In this document: positions 54,138-64,000 of the stretch, piece by piece
Layout of the letters: the number at the start of each line of letters is the position of its first letter
Position numbering within the stretch: the stretch's first letter is position 1
Source of the DNA: Chlorops oryzae
Lineage: Eukaryota; Arthropoda; Insecta; Diptera; Chloropidae
Assembly: GCA_020466095.1 (NCBI GenBank)
Contig: CM035806.1
Location: forward strand, 62,110,059 to 62,174,058
DNA length: 64,000 nucleotides
Direction: 5' to 3'
Notes under the pieces: model-generated
What the model saw: the letters and a program-made list of their open reading frames with translations, nothing else
Told to the model about the DNA's origin: nothing
The model's database searches: none
Translations under genes and position numbers: made by a program

Positions 54138-56418
54138 CCGTCAGAAATGGTTTGAAATGCTTGGATTGAAAGGCTGGTTTCCGGAACATATATTCGCCTG
54201 CGATAAGCACTTCTCAAACTTGATGAAATCGAAGAAGAGGCTAATAAAAAATGCAGTTCCTGATGCAGAGTCAATTAAAGAAACAGGTGTACAAAAAGAT
54301 GAAAATGGTAAAGACGATGAAGATTGTTTCGACTGTAGTGAAGTTTTGGTCGTACCCACTTGCTCAGACGGTGAAGATCAAGAAATGTTGAATCCAAATG
54401 TAAATATGGTCGATAAGGAAGAGAGTCCAAATTCAGAGAAGAATTTGCAAATAGCTCATCTTAAAAGGAAATTAAGTGAACTTGAAAATGAAAATAAGAA
54501 GATGAAATTAGAAAATGCCACATTAAAAAGTGCTATCAGCGAAAAGAAAGAATTTGAAAATGAAGTTTTAGATAAAATTTTAAATTCATTTTCGCCTGAG
54601 CTTTTTTATTCATTAAATTAAAATGGCTTTAAGTGTTTATTTCGTGTCGCCAAAAGCTTATCGTTATTTGCAAATTCCTTTCTCCTGGCCAAACGAGCGA
54701 ACTTTGCAGAGATTTGTTTGCAATTGGCCTAAAAATCCTGGCTTAACTCGTCAAAATTTGGTAGCATTTGAGTTGCGCACTCGATTTTTGTGTTTTGAAC
54801 AAAAGTTTGTTTCTATATCGTGCGATGAAATGTCCTTAAAAAGGGCTCTTAAATTTGACATTAAAATGGATAAAATTGTTGGTTTGGAAGATTTCGGAGA
54901 CAAAAATCGAACGGCATGAAATGCAACAAGTGTACTAGTCATTATGGTACAAAGTATATGTGGAGAATTTTGGCGACAACCTTTTGCTTACTTTTTCTCA
55001 CATGGCCAATGCAACGCAGACGTTGTCAAAAAATATTTGATTGAAGCAATAATTCAGTTAAAATCTCTTGGTCTTCATCCTTGTCAATTTGTGTGCGATC
55101 AGGGCAAACATTTTGTAAGTTTAAGTAAGAAATTGGGTGTGAGCCTTCATAGCCCATTTTTTACGGTCAATGATACAAATATTACATTCTTTTTTGACAC
55201 TCCGCACTTGCTGAAGAGTACTAGAAACTGCTTGCGGAACTCAAAAAATATCATCCACTTTGACGGCGCGCGTGTAAGTTGGAACGATATCAAAACGTTT
55301 TATGATATTGACTCCAAGTTGCCAATTCGATGTGCACCTAAACTGAAAGAAGCGCATATCAACCCGAACTGTTTCCAAAAGATGAAGGTCTGTTTAGCTT
55401 CTCAAGTATTTAGTAATACCGTAGCTTCTGGAATGATAATCCTTTATAGCTCTGGTTCACTTAATAGTATGAAGGCAAAAACAATACCAAATACCTCCAA
55501 TTTCATTCTCTTTTTTAATAACTTGTTTGACATTTTTAATTCGAGTTGTTTGAACTCATATAGTCAGTATAAACAAGCCTTTACGGGCTCCAGTTATCAA
55601 CTTGAATTTTTAAATGAAGCAAAAAAACTTCTAACTAATATGACTATTCATGACATACAAGGCCAAGATATAAAAAATAGTTTTTCTTTCGTTAACGGTT
55701 GGCTTCTGAACATAAACGCGATAACGCTGTTAATGAAAGAATTAAATAAAAAAAGTGTTGAACATATTTTTACAAGAAAATTGAATCAAGATGTAACTCC
55801 TTTTCTTTTTACCAGCCTTTTTCAAAAAAGATGGGGAATACACTTTGCCAATATGGTTGTCAACGGCAATTGCGAACCGCTGGTTGATTTTGAATCAGAT
55901 TCGATAAAAGAAACAGAAGTTCCTATCTCATGTAAAATTTCATCAAAATCATGGGAAGATTTTCAAAGTATTTCTGTGCTAGATAGAACTTATATGCAAA
56001 ACTTTAAGTGCAATAGTGACAGCATTCCCTTCTCTGTCTTAGAAGATAACGCTTTGAGTGCTTACTGTCTATAGATTACATCGGAGATGATGATCCTCTC
56101 AACTTTACGTTTTCTATGGAAAAGAGATATGGAGATTTCAAATTTGTGAAGCCCCCCCAACTTTTCTTGCAATATATTCATCGCTTAGAGAAGGTGTTTT
56201 TAAATATGTTCGACCGTAATTGCCACCGAACAAATGTATCTCAGTTTTTCTTTGATCATTTAAAAAAAATAACAGCCTACAATTGCTGCAAAAACAATGA
56301 TCCCGACAAATTCCTTGCCATGTACATTCGTATTAGAATCTTTTGGGTATTACGATTTTATAATGTAAGAATATCTCAACCAAATTTTAAAGATAAGTTG
56401 TTAAGAGTAAGCCACTTG
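54138..56418 (+). pseudogene. THAP/P-element-like transposase, copy P3, exon 2 (broken)
   Basis: Begins RQKWFEMLGLKGWFPEHIF and ACDKHF (C49, H52), then NAVPDAE, an acidic linker and a coiled coil (LKRKLSELENENKKMKLEN). At about 54610 a deletion and frameshift (stop 54619-54621) remove roughly 30 residues. The frame from 54623 carries VSPKAYRYLQIPFSWPNERT, WPKNPGL and GLEDFGDKNRT, then an in-frame TGA (54917-54919). It resumes in frame with FWRQPFAYFF, CQFVCDQGKHF, TPHLLKSTRNCL, NGWLLNINAIT and FTRKLNQDV, to 56074. A second deletion and frameshift leads to the C-terminal segment (MEKRYGDFKFVKPPQLF...) ending at 56419. It is the best preserved of the three P-like genes. Confidence 0.85.
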
Positions 56419-56599
56419 TAGATATAAAACTATTAAAATAAGTTTTTTCCTTTTATTTATATCCAACATTTTTCCATTCTTCAGAAGTTCCTTCAAAAGC
56501 GGTAGCTCCTTTAAGAAAGTGAACATATTTTAATACTTTTAATGAATATAATTACTTAACTTTTCCATTTTTTTTTTCATGTTACGATATGTATGAACG

Positions 56600-56775
56600 C
56601 GTTTAATACTGCAGCCGGTGTACCTACTACAATCGTAGGGAGTCGGTAAATAAAACACAGTTCCAGTGACTTATTAAGAATACACACTCGTATTGTGAGT
56701 GATGAAATTTCTTAAAACAATAAATACTGCGGCCGATATACCTACAACAATAGTAGGGAGTCGGTAAATAAACGC
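56600..56775. repeat. Two-unit tandem repeat
   Basis: A block aatactgc(a/g)gccg.t.tacctac.acaat.gtagggagtcggtaaataaa occurs at about 56608 and 56722 (period about 114 bp). Confidence 0.7.
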
Positions 56776-56781
56776 AGTGAT

Positions 56782-57150
56782 TTGTTTTGCTACAATTGTG
56801 TCGTAAGTACTGATACAGGTGAAAATAGGCCTATTGGGGAACCGAACACCTTTAAAAAAACGGTAACGCACCATTTTGCATACCCCAAGGGTGGTGTGGA
56901 ATTGCATACCATTTCGAATTTTTCAGCTTTAAACAGAAACAAACCTGCGAAGATAAAGAAAATGAAAAGCATTAACGCGCTTATTCATGAGAACAAACTA
57001 TTTCAAGTTACGTCTCTGCAAAAACTGAAAAGTATCAATTTCTTCGAAAATCAGGCCTTGGTTCTCAAAATGTTCTTGAAGAGACGCGGCGGTATTTCCA
57101 AAGTCCATTTGTGGAATCTGCTGGATCTCTCTTGGCATTTTTCATCCTGA
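56782..57150 (+). other. Unrecognised 122-codon ORF
   Basis: Open frame starting at GTG/ATG-like position, containing CYNC near its start and a basic middle (NRNKPAKIKKMK). It lies just downstream of P3 and could be chance or a relic. No family recognised. Confidence 0.2.
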
Positions 57151-57631
57151 CTCCGCACTGAAACAATTGCGTTGGAAAAGTCAAACAGTGCTAAGCTGAA
57201 CTCCAACAACTTTTTTAACGGCTACAGAACACATCTCTATGTTATGTTTTCATTTCAATTTATTTTCTCTTTTTGTACACTTATTTCGGGTTTTTAAATC
57301 AAATTTATTTATTTGTTTATTATTAATCGTCTATGAACATCAGATCTTACATACTAGCATCAAGAAGACTTATATAAATATATAAATCTATATAACAATC
57401 ATTATAAAATTACATGTTATTATTTCAAATAAATCTTTCAAATAATAATCAAAATAAACAAACAACAGCTGTTTAATTTTCACCATAGCAGAGGCGTCGA
57501 CGTCGTTCAAAAATAAACAGCCTGTTTCAGTCGCACTCATGTAAACTGTTCTCTGTCTCTATCGCACCCGCATATTCTTATCATACCTACAAGCAAATTC
57601 AAAAAATTTAGAGAGTGTCGCTTGTAGTATT
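57151..57631. other. No gene seen
   Basis: AT-rich; no ORF or terminal repeats. Confidence 0.5.
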
Positions 57632-57639
57632 GTATGCAA

Positions 57640-57853
57640 CACTGTTGCCAGATTTTTAGGGGAATATTCCCCTGAATGTCTCAAAACAAGGACAAAATTC
57701 CATAAAATTGAATTTAAAATTTTCAAAAAAACAAAATCTTGGCCCCATAAGGTCCTATAAAAATTTCAGTGACCACTTGTCTGCCCTAAGACTCCACTAA
57801 AGATCATAAATGTCTTCTGATTTAGGGGAGATTCCCCTAAACTGGCAACAGTG
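57640..57853. mobile_element. hAT-type MITE (214 bp) with 8-bp TSD
   Basis: Perfect TSD GTATGCAA at 57632-57639 and 57854-57861. TIR CACTGTTGCCAG / CTGGCAACAGTG, then tttaggggaatattcccct and tttaggggagattccccta palindromes just inside each end. Confidence 0.9.
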
Positions 57854-57861
57854 GTATGCAA

Positions 57862-60698
57862 TCGACCAACGAAAACACTTCGAGCGGATCTGCGCAACTT
57901 TTTTTTTTAAAAACACATAAAAAATATTTTATCAAAATGGAATGCAAAGCCTACTTTATGATCCCAAATGCTTTTGAGAAATTTCTTTAAGGCTTTTATC
58001 GTTTTTCCCATCATCTTATTTTTGTGAACAAATATTTTCAGATTTGAAATACATTTGTTCAAAGCAGCGCAAAACATTTAAAAAGTATTCTTTTGATAAG
58101 AAATTGTGGCGGTGTGGTAGGCATTGAACATGACACCTTTATATAGCCGAATATTTGTTATTTGTTAAGTTTTTTCACGCTAGTAATCTTATATTTCATT
58201 GATTTATGAAAACTATTTTATTTTTTACTAACAAGTTATGGAAACTCAAAATTTTATTGAGTGCACGCAATTAGTGTTGAAATTTTTTTCAGCGCATTCG
58301 CTCTCTTGCTCACTAACACAAATGCCTTTCCCATTTTGGAGATGCCTGATCAAATTTCTAGAAATCATTCTAGTTGTGATTGCTGAGAAGGCAGTTAGTT
58401 TAAAAATTAGTGAAAAAGTAAGCGTGTTTTTGAATTTATAAATTTCAAATAAATATATTTATGTCATCATCGAAAAAAAGAAGAAGTGTTGTGCGTAGCA
58501 CCAACGAAATTTTTCAACATTTATGGGATAGCGAGGCTCCAAGTTTTTTATTCCTCAACATTTACTCTTAAGACATGAAGTTCCTTTTGTTTTTATATTT
58601 TAGTTAGCGAAAGTGAAAAAACTCGCATTTTAATTTAAATATGTATATATTTTTTGTATTACTAATAAAAACCATATAAAACACACACAAAATAAATGTT
58701 TGCAACGCTTACTTATTTCATTAGAAATACGTGTTTTGCAACCGTATTTACAAAGCTTATAAAGATGGGTGCGTTTCGATTATAAACCGCTTACTTTGAT
58801 GCCTTTTATAAATGTCAGCAGCGTTTAATAAGTGTTTTGCTTACATTTGAACGCTTACAAAACGTGTATTTTTATATGTAATTGTTTGCTGGGCTACTTC
58901 AACTCAACAGGCATAGTTGTTGTAGAGTGCCACATATAGTAATATATGGTAGAAAATAACCAAAAAAATTGAAATGAAATTGAAAATAACCAAAACAAAG
59001 AAATGGAAAGAAATACAGAAGGCAAATGAAAACGTAAGCAACCAATGTCTTTCAGGTGCGGAGTTAAAATTTTTTTTCAAGGGTATGCGTAAAAAGTTCC
59101 TATGAAAGTCATATAATACATATTTACTTGAGTTTGATTTCAATACAAAATATGAGGTAGCCTTTTTTATTTATGCAATAAAAGTTAAATTTTTCAAAAC
59201 TTATTCCTATATAAAAACTTTTTAGAGAGCCTTATGTTTATTTCGGGGGCTGCCCCTTCGGTTGGGCTATTGCTTACTTTATGCACGCCTGCGTTGACGA
59301 ATTACTTACGCATGCCTTTGGAGTCCAAAGTTTGGACACAAACTAGAATAACAACTTTTTATATGTGTGCGTGTGTGTTAGAAGGATTTTCGGTGTGATG
59401 CATGTGAAGGGACAATTTGTAAAATATGAATTCGTACAAATAATTTTTTGGGCAAAATAATTTTATTTGACATTTTACAAATTTTCCCAGATGTTCAATT
59501 AAAATTCACACAGAAAATTATTTGAATTTATGTTTGAAGTTAAAATGGATATGGGATTTTATTAGCTATTTGAGAGTTAAGCCTGTAAAACTTGAAAATA
59601 CTTTTCTCCAAAACTTACGAGTAAAATTTTGAATTTTCATCACTGTGAAAGCTAGAAAGTTGTTGTTGCTAAGTGCGGTTCTACATGAAGAGGACACGAC
59701 TCACTGAAAGAAACTCATAAGAGGGACGGAGATGTAATGTCGCCCGTCTCTACCACTCTCATGTGTTTAATTCCAGTGAGTCGTGTTTTGTCTTTTAATG
59801 CAGAACAGTACTTATATGTTGCTTAATGATAATTACGGGGGTGAACGTAGGAGAGAAGTAAAAAGTAAGAAGGCACTAAAAATTTCGCCTGGGATTAATT
59901 CTCTTTGCTAGTGCGCCAAGGGAATTTTTATATATATATGTTCCCGAATTAATTTATTTATTTATGTTTCTAAAAATTTGTTTTTATAAAATGTGTTTTT
60001 TCTGCCGTTCGGCAGAAAAGGATTAAAAAAGGGTTAGCCCTTTACGTTTTTACATGTGAGAATTATGGATAATGGGTAAGTTTCATTACAGAAAATATTA
60101 TTATTTTCTAGGGAATGTAAAGACTGATGGCAAAAACGAATAAAAATATTGTTTTAACTACTTTTTTTAACGGCCCTACACGCTAAAAATAAAATTCAGA
60201 GCTAACCAATTACTTGTATAACAACTTTCAAAAGAACATATATTTTCAAACAAGCATCTTATAGCCGACAAGACCTCCACTTTTCCGTAAATCGCTTGCT
60301 GGAAAGCACGCTACAAAACCGAACGGCGGCTTCGCTGCGTTGCACGGGTAGCAACAGATAAACAACATAAGCGACAGACTCGAAAAATGATTTTTCACTT
60401 TTCAAGCAGCCAAAAATGTTCGAAGCACACAACGTCCAAGTACAAACGTAGGCAGTGTACGCGAACGTAAAGTGTACGTGAACGCACACTCTCACGTTCT
60501 CATATTCCGTTCAATAGAAGCGACAAAAAAATGAACACACAAGTGAGCGACGGCAATTCCCGAAATGCTTATGAGTGAAAGAGAAAGGAGAGCCAGAACT
60601 GGTTTTGGTTGCAAAGTCATTTTTCGCATATTCTCTTTCCTTTCTCATCTTTGTTTTGTTTACGTTCTGTTGTGAAATAAGTTCATATTCTTTCGATA
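57862..60698. other. No gene; one diverged hairpin
   Basis: About 2.8 kb without recognisable coding. A diverged inverted repeat at about 59679-59812 (gttctacatgaag..gacacgactcactg / cagtgagtcgtgtttt..gcagaac) looks like an old MITE. 60003-60016 is a small ctgccg/cggcag hairpin. The 60259-60495 frame has no motif. Confidence 0.45.
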
Positions 60699-61145
60699 AA
60701 GCTAGTACACAAAGGCAGCGGAATTCATTGGCGGAATTGAGGCTGAATAAATTTTATTTCCGCGAAGGAATGTCAGATTGACAGATACCATAGGGCGGTA
60801 AATTTGAATACAAATACATGAGCTGTTTGAAGCGTAATAATTTTAATATTCGAACTCAGTATAACCGTTCACCATAATTTTCCGATGGATTCAGCTGCTA
60901 ATGTCAAAATTCCTTCGCAATTAATTCAACTCGGCCAATAAATGGCGAAGAAATTCGCTTCAGCGCCATCTGTTGACAATTAAAACAAAAAAAAACGCTA
61001 TGTCAAATTCCTCCGCTCTTTTTTCACTCTTGTGTACTAGCCGAAGGAATTAATTGGAGTTTCAATTTCTTTGCATTCCGCGACGGAATTGTCCCATACA
61101 TTTTTATATGGAATGTCAAATTCCGCTGCCTTTGTGTACTAGCTT
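60699..61145. mobile_element. 447-bp MITE with perfect 27-bp TIR
   Basis: TIR aagctagtacacaaaggcag.. (60699-60725) equals the complement of 61119-61145. ATA flanks both sides. An internal tgtgtactagcc copy near 61032 and repeated ggaatt/aattcc words suggest internal rearrangement. Confidence 0.8.
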
Positions 61146-61523
61146 ATATGCGTGAAAAACGAATGAGTGAAAAGCGTAGAGCGCGTAACGCGAAATGCCG
61201 CCTCTTCTATATCTATACTCTTTGCACCGAGTGCAAAAAACCGAGTAAAAATTTAATACGACACTGGCAGGAAGCTTTCCCGTGCAGAAAATAAGTGGGG
61301 AAGGATGTACGTATTTGGATATGTAAATTTTAATCACAGGTCGTGGAACGTTTTGTGATGCCGCTTTCACTATTAGCTCCATTAATCTTTTTTTGTTCCT
61401 GCGGATATTGCAATGCTCTTCTAATATTATGGCTTCCAATATTCCTTTTGCTTTTTCAGCTTCTTTAAACATTTCTAATAAAGCAAATTCCATTTTTATT
61501 TGCAATTTCTCGATGAAATAGTA

Positions 61524-61640
61524 GTGGTATTCAAGCAACAGTGCAAATCGCAGTGTGCAATATTTGCACTGCTTTTTTTGTACGCAAATTGACAAGTGCA
61601 AATATTGCACACTGCGTTTGCATTGTTGCTTGAATACCAC
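61524..61640. mobile_element. 117-bp hairpin MITE with TA TSD
   Basis: Arms of about 46 bp: gtggtattcaagcaacagtg ... tatttgcact against agtgcaaatatt ... ttgttgcttgaataccac. TA at 61522-61523 and 61641-61642. Nearly a perfect foldback with a loop of about 25 bases. Confidence 0.85.
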
Positions 61641-61684
61641 TAGGATATCAGATATATCTTGCGCGTTTTTTTATATTTCAAACT

Positions 61685-61850
61685 CCCAAGCCGGACATTA
61701 TCGCATGCATGTAATGAAAACAGCGGCCATCTCCCAAAAAACTTCATTAACAGTAAGGGTTAGTAATGCGAGTAGCCGCAATATGAATTTTCACCACTTC
61801 GGAAGTAGTGCAGTAGTGAACTTTCCGGCTGGGTCATATGACGTTAGTAA
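61685..61850. repeat. Family R fragment, copy R4
   Basis: Contains acattatcgcatgcatg, ggccatctccc, gtaagggttagtaatgcgagtag, tatgaattttcaccacttcggaag and ttccggctggg, in the order of 48590-48730. Confidence 0.65.
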
Positions 61851-61919
61851 ACCTTAACTCGCTCGAAGCTGATATGAACGCTTTGAGTTAAAGTATCGGG
61901 TTAAGAACTTAACCCCTAT

Positions 61920-62495
61920 AGTGAGAATATAGCATACGTCTGTCTGTCCGTCCGTCTGTGGTCGGATCTCCTCCGAAACGGCTGAACCAACCAAGTCGAA
62001 ATTTGTCACACAGGTATATCGGGATCCGAGAAGAATCCTAAGTAAAAGTGGGAGACATCCGCCCACTGCCCACAAATTAATTTAATGTGTTTTCAGTAAA
62101 ATGCTTGTAACTTGATATTTAATATACTACTATACTAAACTACGAAAAGGGACATATTCGGAAAAAATTGACTCCTCCTCGAGCCACGCCCACAAATAAG
62201 GGTTTATCGTAACTTTTGACCAAGGCAAATGAAAAGTGTAGGAAAACAATTTAAGTGGCCCGCCACTGCCACGCCCCCAAATGGAGATTTTTCGTAACTT
62301 CTGAAGTAAAAGGCGTAGAAGCTTCAAATTCGCAACATAGGTTGACCAAGGTGAACAAAAGGTGCAGGAAAAAAGTTATGTAGCCCGCCCACTGCCACGC
62401 CCACAAATGGAGATTTTTCGTAACATAGTGTGCCAATAATGTCGGGACGCTGGATATTTCAAAGTCGGGCTTGACCGACTTTAGCTTTCTCGTTT
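61920..62495 (-). mobile_element. DINE-1-like repeat, family E2, copy c (truncated)
   Basis: Matches E2 copies a and b: GTCC microsatellite (61938-61960), acacaggtatatcgggatccgag, gccacgcccacaaa..gg units and terminal cggcttgaccgac-type hairpin at 62462-62485. Internal units are deleted and the ctgggtataa end is missing. Confidence 0.65.
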
Positions 62496-62538
62496 TAATT
62501 TAAACATAACGAATCTTAAAGGAGAAATATTTCACTAA

Positions 62539-63070
62539 CAGCCGGTTTCACCACATCAATTTAATTAAAAATTAATTAAATTTTTCTAGTTTCTGTTTCA
62601 CCATTCAAAATTAATTCATATTTAACTTTCATTTAAATGAGCCTTGGTGCCCATTTAAATATGATTTAAATATGACAAAAGCAACTCTGTTTTCGTGTTA
62701 AAAACAGCTGACGCAAAGAATTGCTGATCTGCTCATTCTTGGACATAACGCGTTGAACTCCTCCGCGACAATATCCCATGCCTTTTCTTTTTCACCAGGT
62801 CTTACTTTTCCCGTTCTTTTATTTTCCTAAATTTTAACTAAATTAAGTAAAATTTCTATTTACTCTTCCGAAAAAATTTTTGTTCGCACATTTCCCTCCA
62901 TGTTCAATTTTTAAAAAATCAGCTGATTTCGCAAGTGCTGCCACTTTTCTCATGTGTCAAATTCAAATCTTGGTGAAACTCAAAATAATTAAATTTCAAT
63001 TTAAATAAAAAATTAAAATTAAATTAATTTTAATTTAAGTTCCGATAAAATTTTTTGGTGACACTGGCTG
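62539..63070. mobile_element. 532-bp MITE with TAA TSD
   Basis: TIR CAGCCGGTTTCACCA / TGGTGACACTGGCTG (two mismatches), TAA at 62536-62538 and 63071-63073, and aattaaatt-rich inverted interior with repeated ttcacca/tggtgaa words. Confidence 0.75.
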
Positions 63071-63344
63071 TAAGTGCAAGAAATGAAAAACAAAAAAAAT
63101 TAACTCGAACAATTAGCAGAGTTTTGCACATTTTTACAAGTACCTCAAAAGTACTTCCGTTTTTGGTCACGTACGATACAGCCCTATTTTGCTCGATTTT
63201 TTCCGACTCAAACATTTCAAATCTGATTAATTTTTTTTTTTCAAATGATGAAACCTCTGAGTAGAACATAATGACACAATTTTCTTGGAGTCATTCCAAT
63301 TTTTGTAAAATCTATTCAACGCTATTTGCTTACGAATTCCGCGT

Positions 63345-63625
63345 ACGATGACCTGGAAATGCCCATATGCAGATTGCAAGCGACACGAAATAACTTCCTC
63401 CTCTATCAGTATTTCCTTGCATTCGCTCATTAAAAACCGATGAATATGGAAAATTATTTCGTGCCCTTCTTAGAAAAAAAAATGGTTCAAGTATTAAAAC
63501 GTAAGTGCAACTACCTGTACCCGTTGAAGGGACTAATTAATTGCTTTAGAAAATATGAGTTAAATAAATAATTATATTACATATTACAAGATGAATTATC
63601 TGGTCTCATGCAGTTTTTAAAGTCA

Positions 63626-63630
<5 letters not shown>
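63345..63630 (-). repeat. Repeat shared with 43615-43985
   Basis: Inverse copy of the segment inside the 2.2-kb TIR element: gattgcaagcgacacgaaat, cagtatttccttgcattcgc and gaattatctggtctcatgca are the clearest blocks. Here it lies outside any recognised TIR. Confidence 0.6.

Positions 63631-63704
<74 letters not shown>
63630..63704. repeat. (AT)n microsatellite
   Basis: About 75 bp of almost pure TA dinucleotide with a single phase break (ataatata near 63682). Confidence 0.95.
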
Positions 63705-64000
63705 CAAGGTTGCCCATACTCGGCGGACCCATCTGGCAACGCCATAACTTTTGACAGAGATCGCTTAATGACCAGAGTGAATAAATGCTTGTTTTTGCAT
63801 ACGTCATACTAGTGAGACTCATGCAGGGTCGCAAATAGCCTTCGTAAATTTTGCGATCGCAAATTTTCCGACGCTTCATGAGCGACCCTTCGAAAGCGCT
63901 TCGCAAAATCTTGTTTAAATCAGCTGTTTGTTGAGATAAGGCTCTCTCACATCGTAAAACATGCCTGACGGCAAGGTTGAATTATTGGCAATTGAATTAT
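63705..64000. other. No gene seen
   Basis: Contains acaaggttgcccatactcgg directly after the microsatellite, which has the look of a mariner-type end, but no partner is in the window. Confidence 0.3.

Noticed and set aside
1..64000. tRNA, rRNA or other structural RNA genes
   Set aside because: I saw no A/B-box pair with a cloverleaf or rRNA-like block; the hairpins found are element termini or MITEs.

Overview
The window looks like a transposon-dense, AT-rich intergenic or heterochromatin-like stretch from a higher fly (Brachycera; a tephritid-type genome is my guess from the repeat families, not proven). I recognise no conserved host gene. Nearly everything that can be named is a mobile element or its debris: two Helitron/Helentron-type copies, a truncated LINE, an apparently intact mariner, three broken THAP/P-element-like transposase genes, several hAT-type elements delimited by 8-bp target-site duplications (TSDs), many MITEs, and two families of DINE-1-like repeats carrying a GTCY/GACR microsatellite.

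Layout. 1-6.7 kb: Helitron-like copy 1 on the minus strand, running off the window start. 6.9-9.08 kb: DINE-like repeats. 9.08-14.45 kb: Helitron-like copy 2 on the plus strand, so the two copies form an inverted pair with their 5' ends facing each other. The arms are nearly identical and share the same three in-frame stops and two frameshifts. They differ in a 63-bp coding minisatellite (about 37 units against 9) and in a 24-bp deletion in the copy 1 helicase. 14.47-14.77 kb: a LINE 3' fragment with 14-bp TSDs. 14.95-20.53 kb: a direct duplication (about 1.6 and 1.4 kb) flanking a broken P-like transposase. 21.6-24.2 kb: MITEs and a 1.75-kb terminal-inverted-repeat (TIR) element. 25.6-28.2 kb: two inverted DINE-like elements with 127-bp internal repeats. 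29.75-30.8 kb: a hAT-like element. 32.6-37 kb: diverged direct repeats. 37.06-46.47 kb: a region bounded by about 360-bp inverted repeats, containing P-like copy 2 (with a nested hAT MITE), a TIR element holding the intact mariner, and a hAT deletion derivative. 46.5-48.9 kb: a large inverted-repeat composite. 49.0-51.87 kb: a 2.87-kb hAT-like element packed with nested MITEs. 51.9-52.8 kb: two small elements. 53.26-56.42 kb: P-like copy 3, whose split THAP zinc finger can be reconstructed across an intron. 57.6-63.1 kb: MITEs and a DINE-like remnant. 63.6 kb: an AT microsatellite.

Only the mariner transposase is a complete, unbroken gene with all its catalytic residues. The helicase ORF of Helitron copy 2 keeps every motif but sits behind shared lesions. 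The value of the window is mainly as a record of nested insertion, inverted duplication and minisatellite expansion. All statements come from reading the sequence; no alignment or database search was run, and family names rest on recognised motifs.
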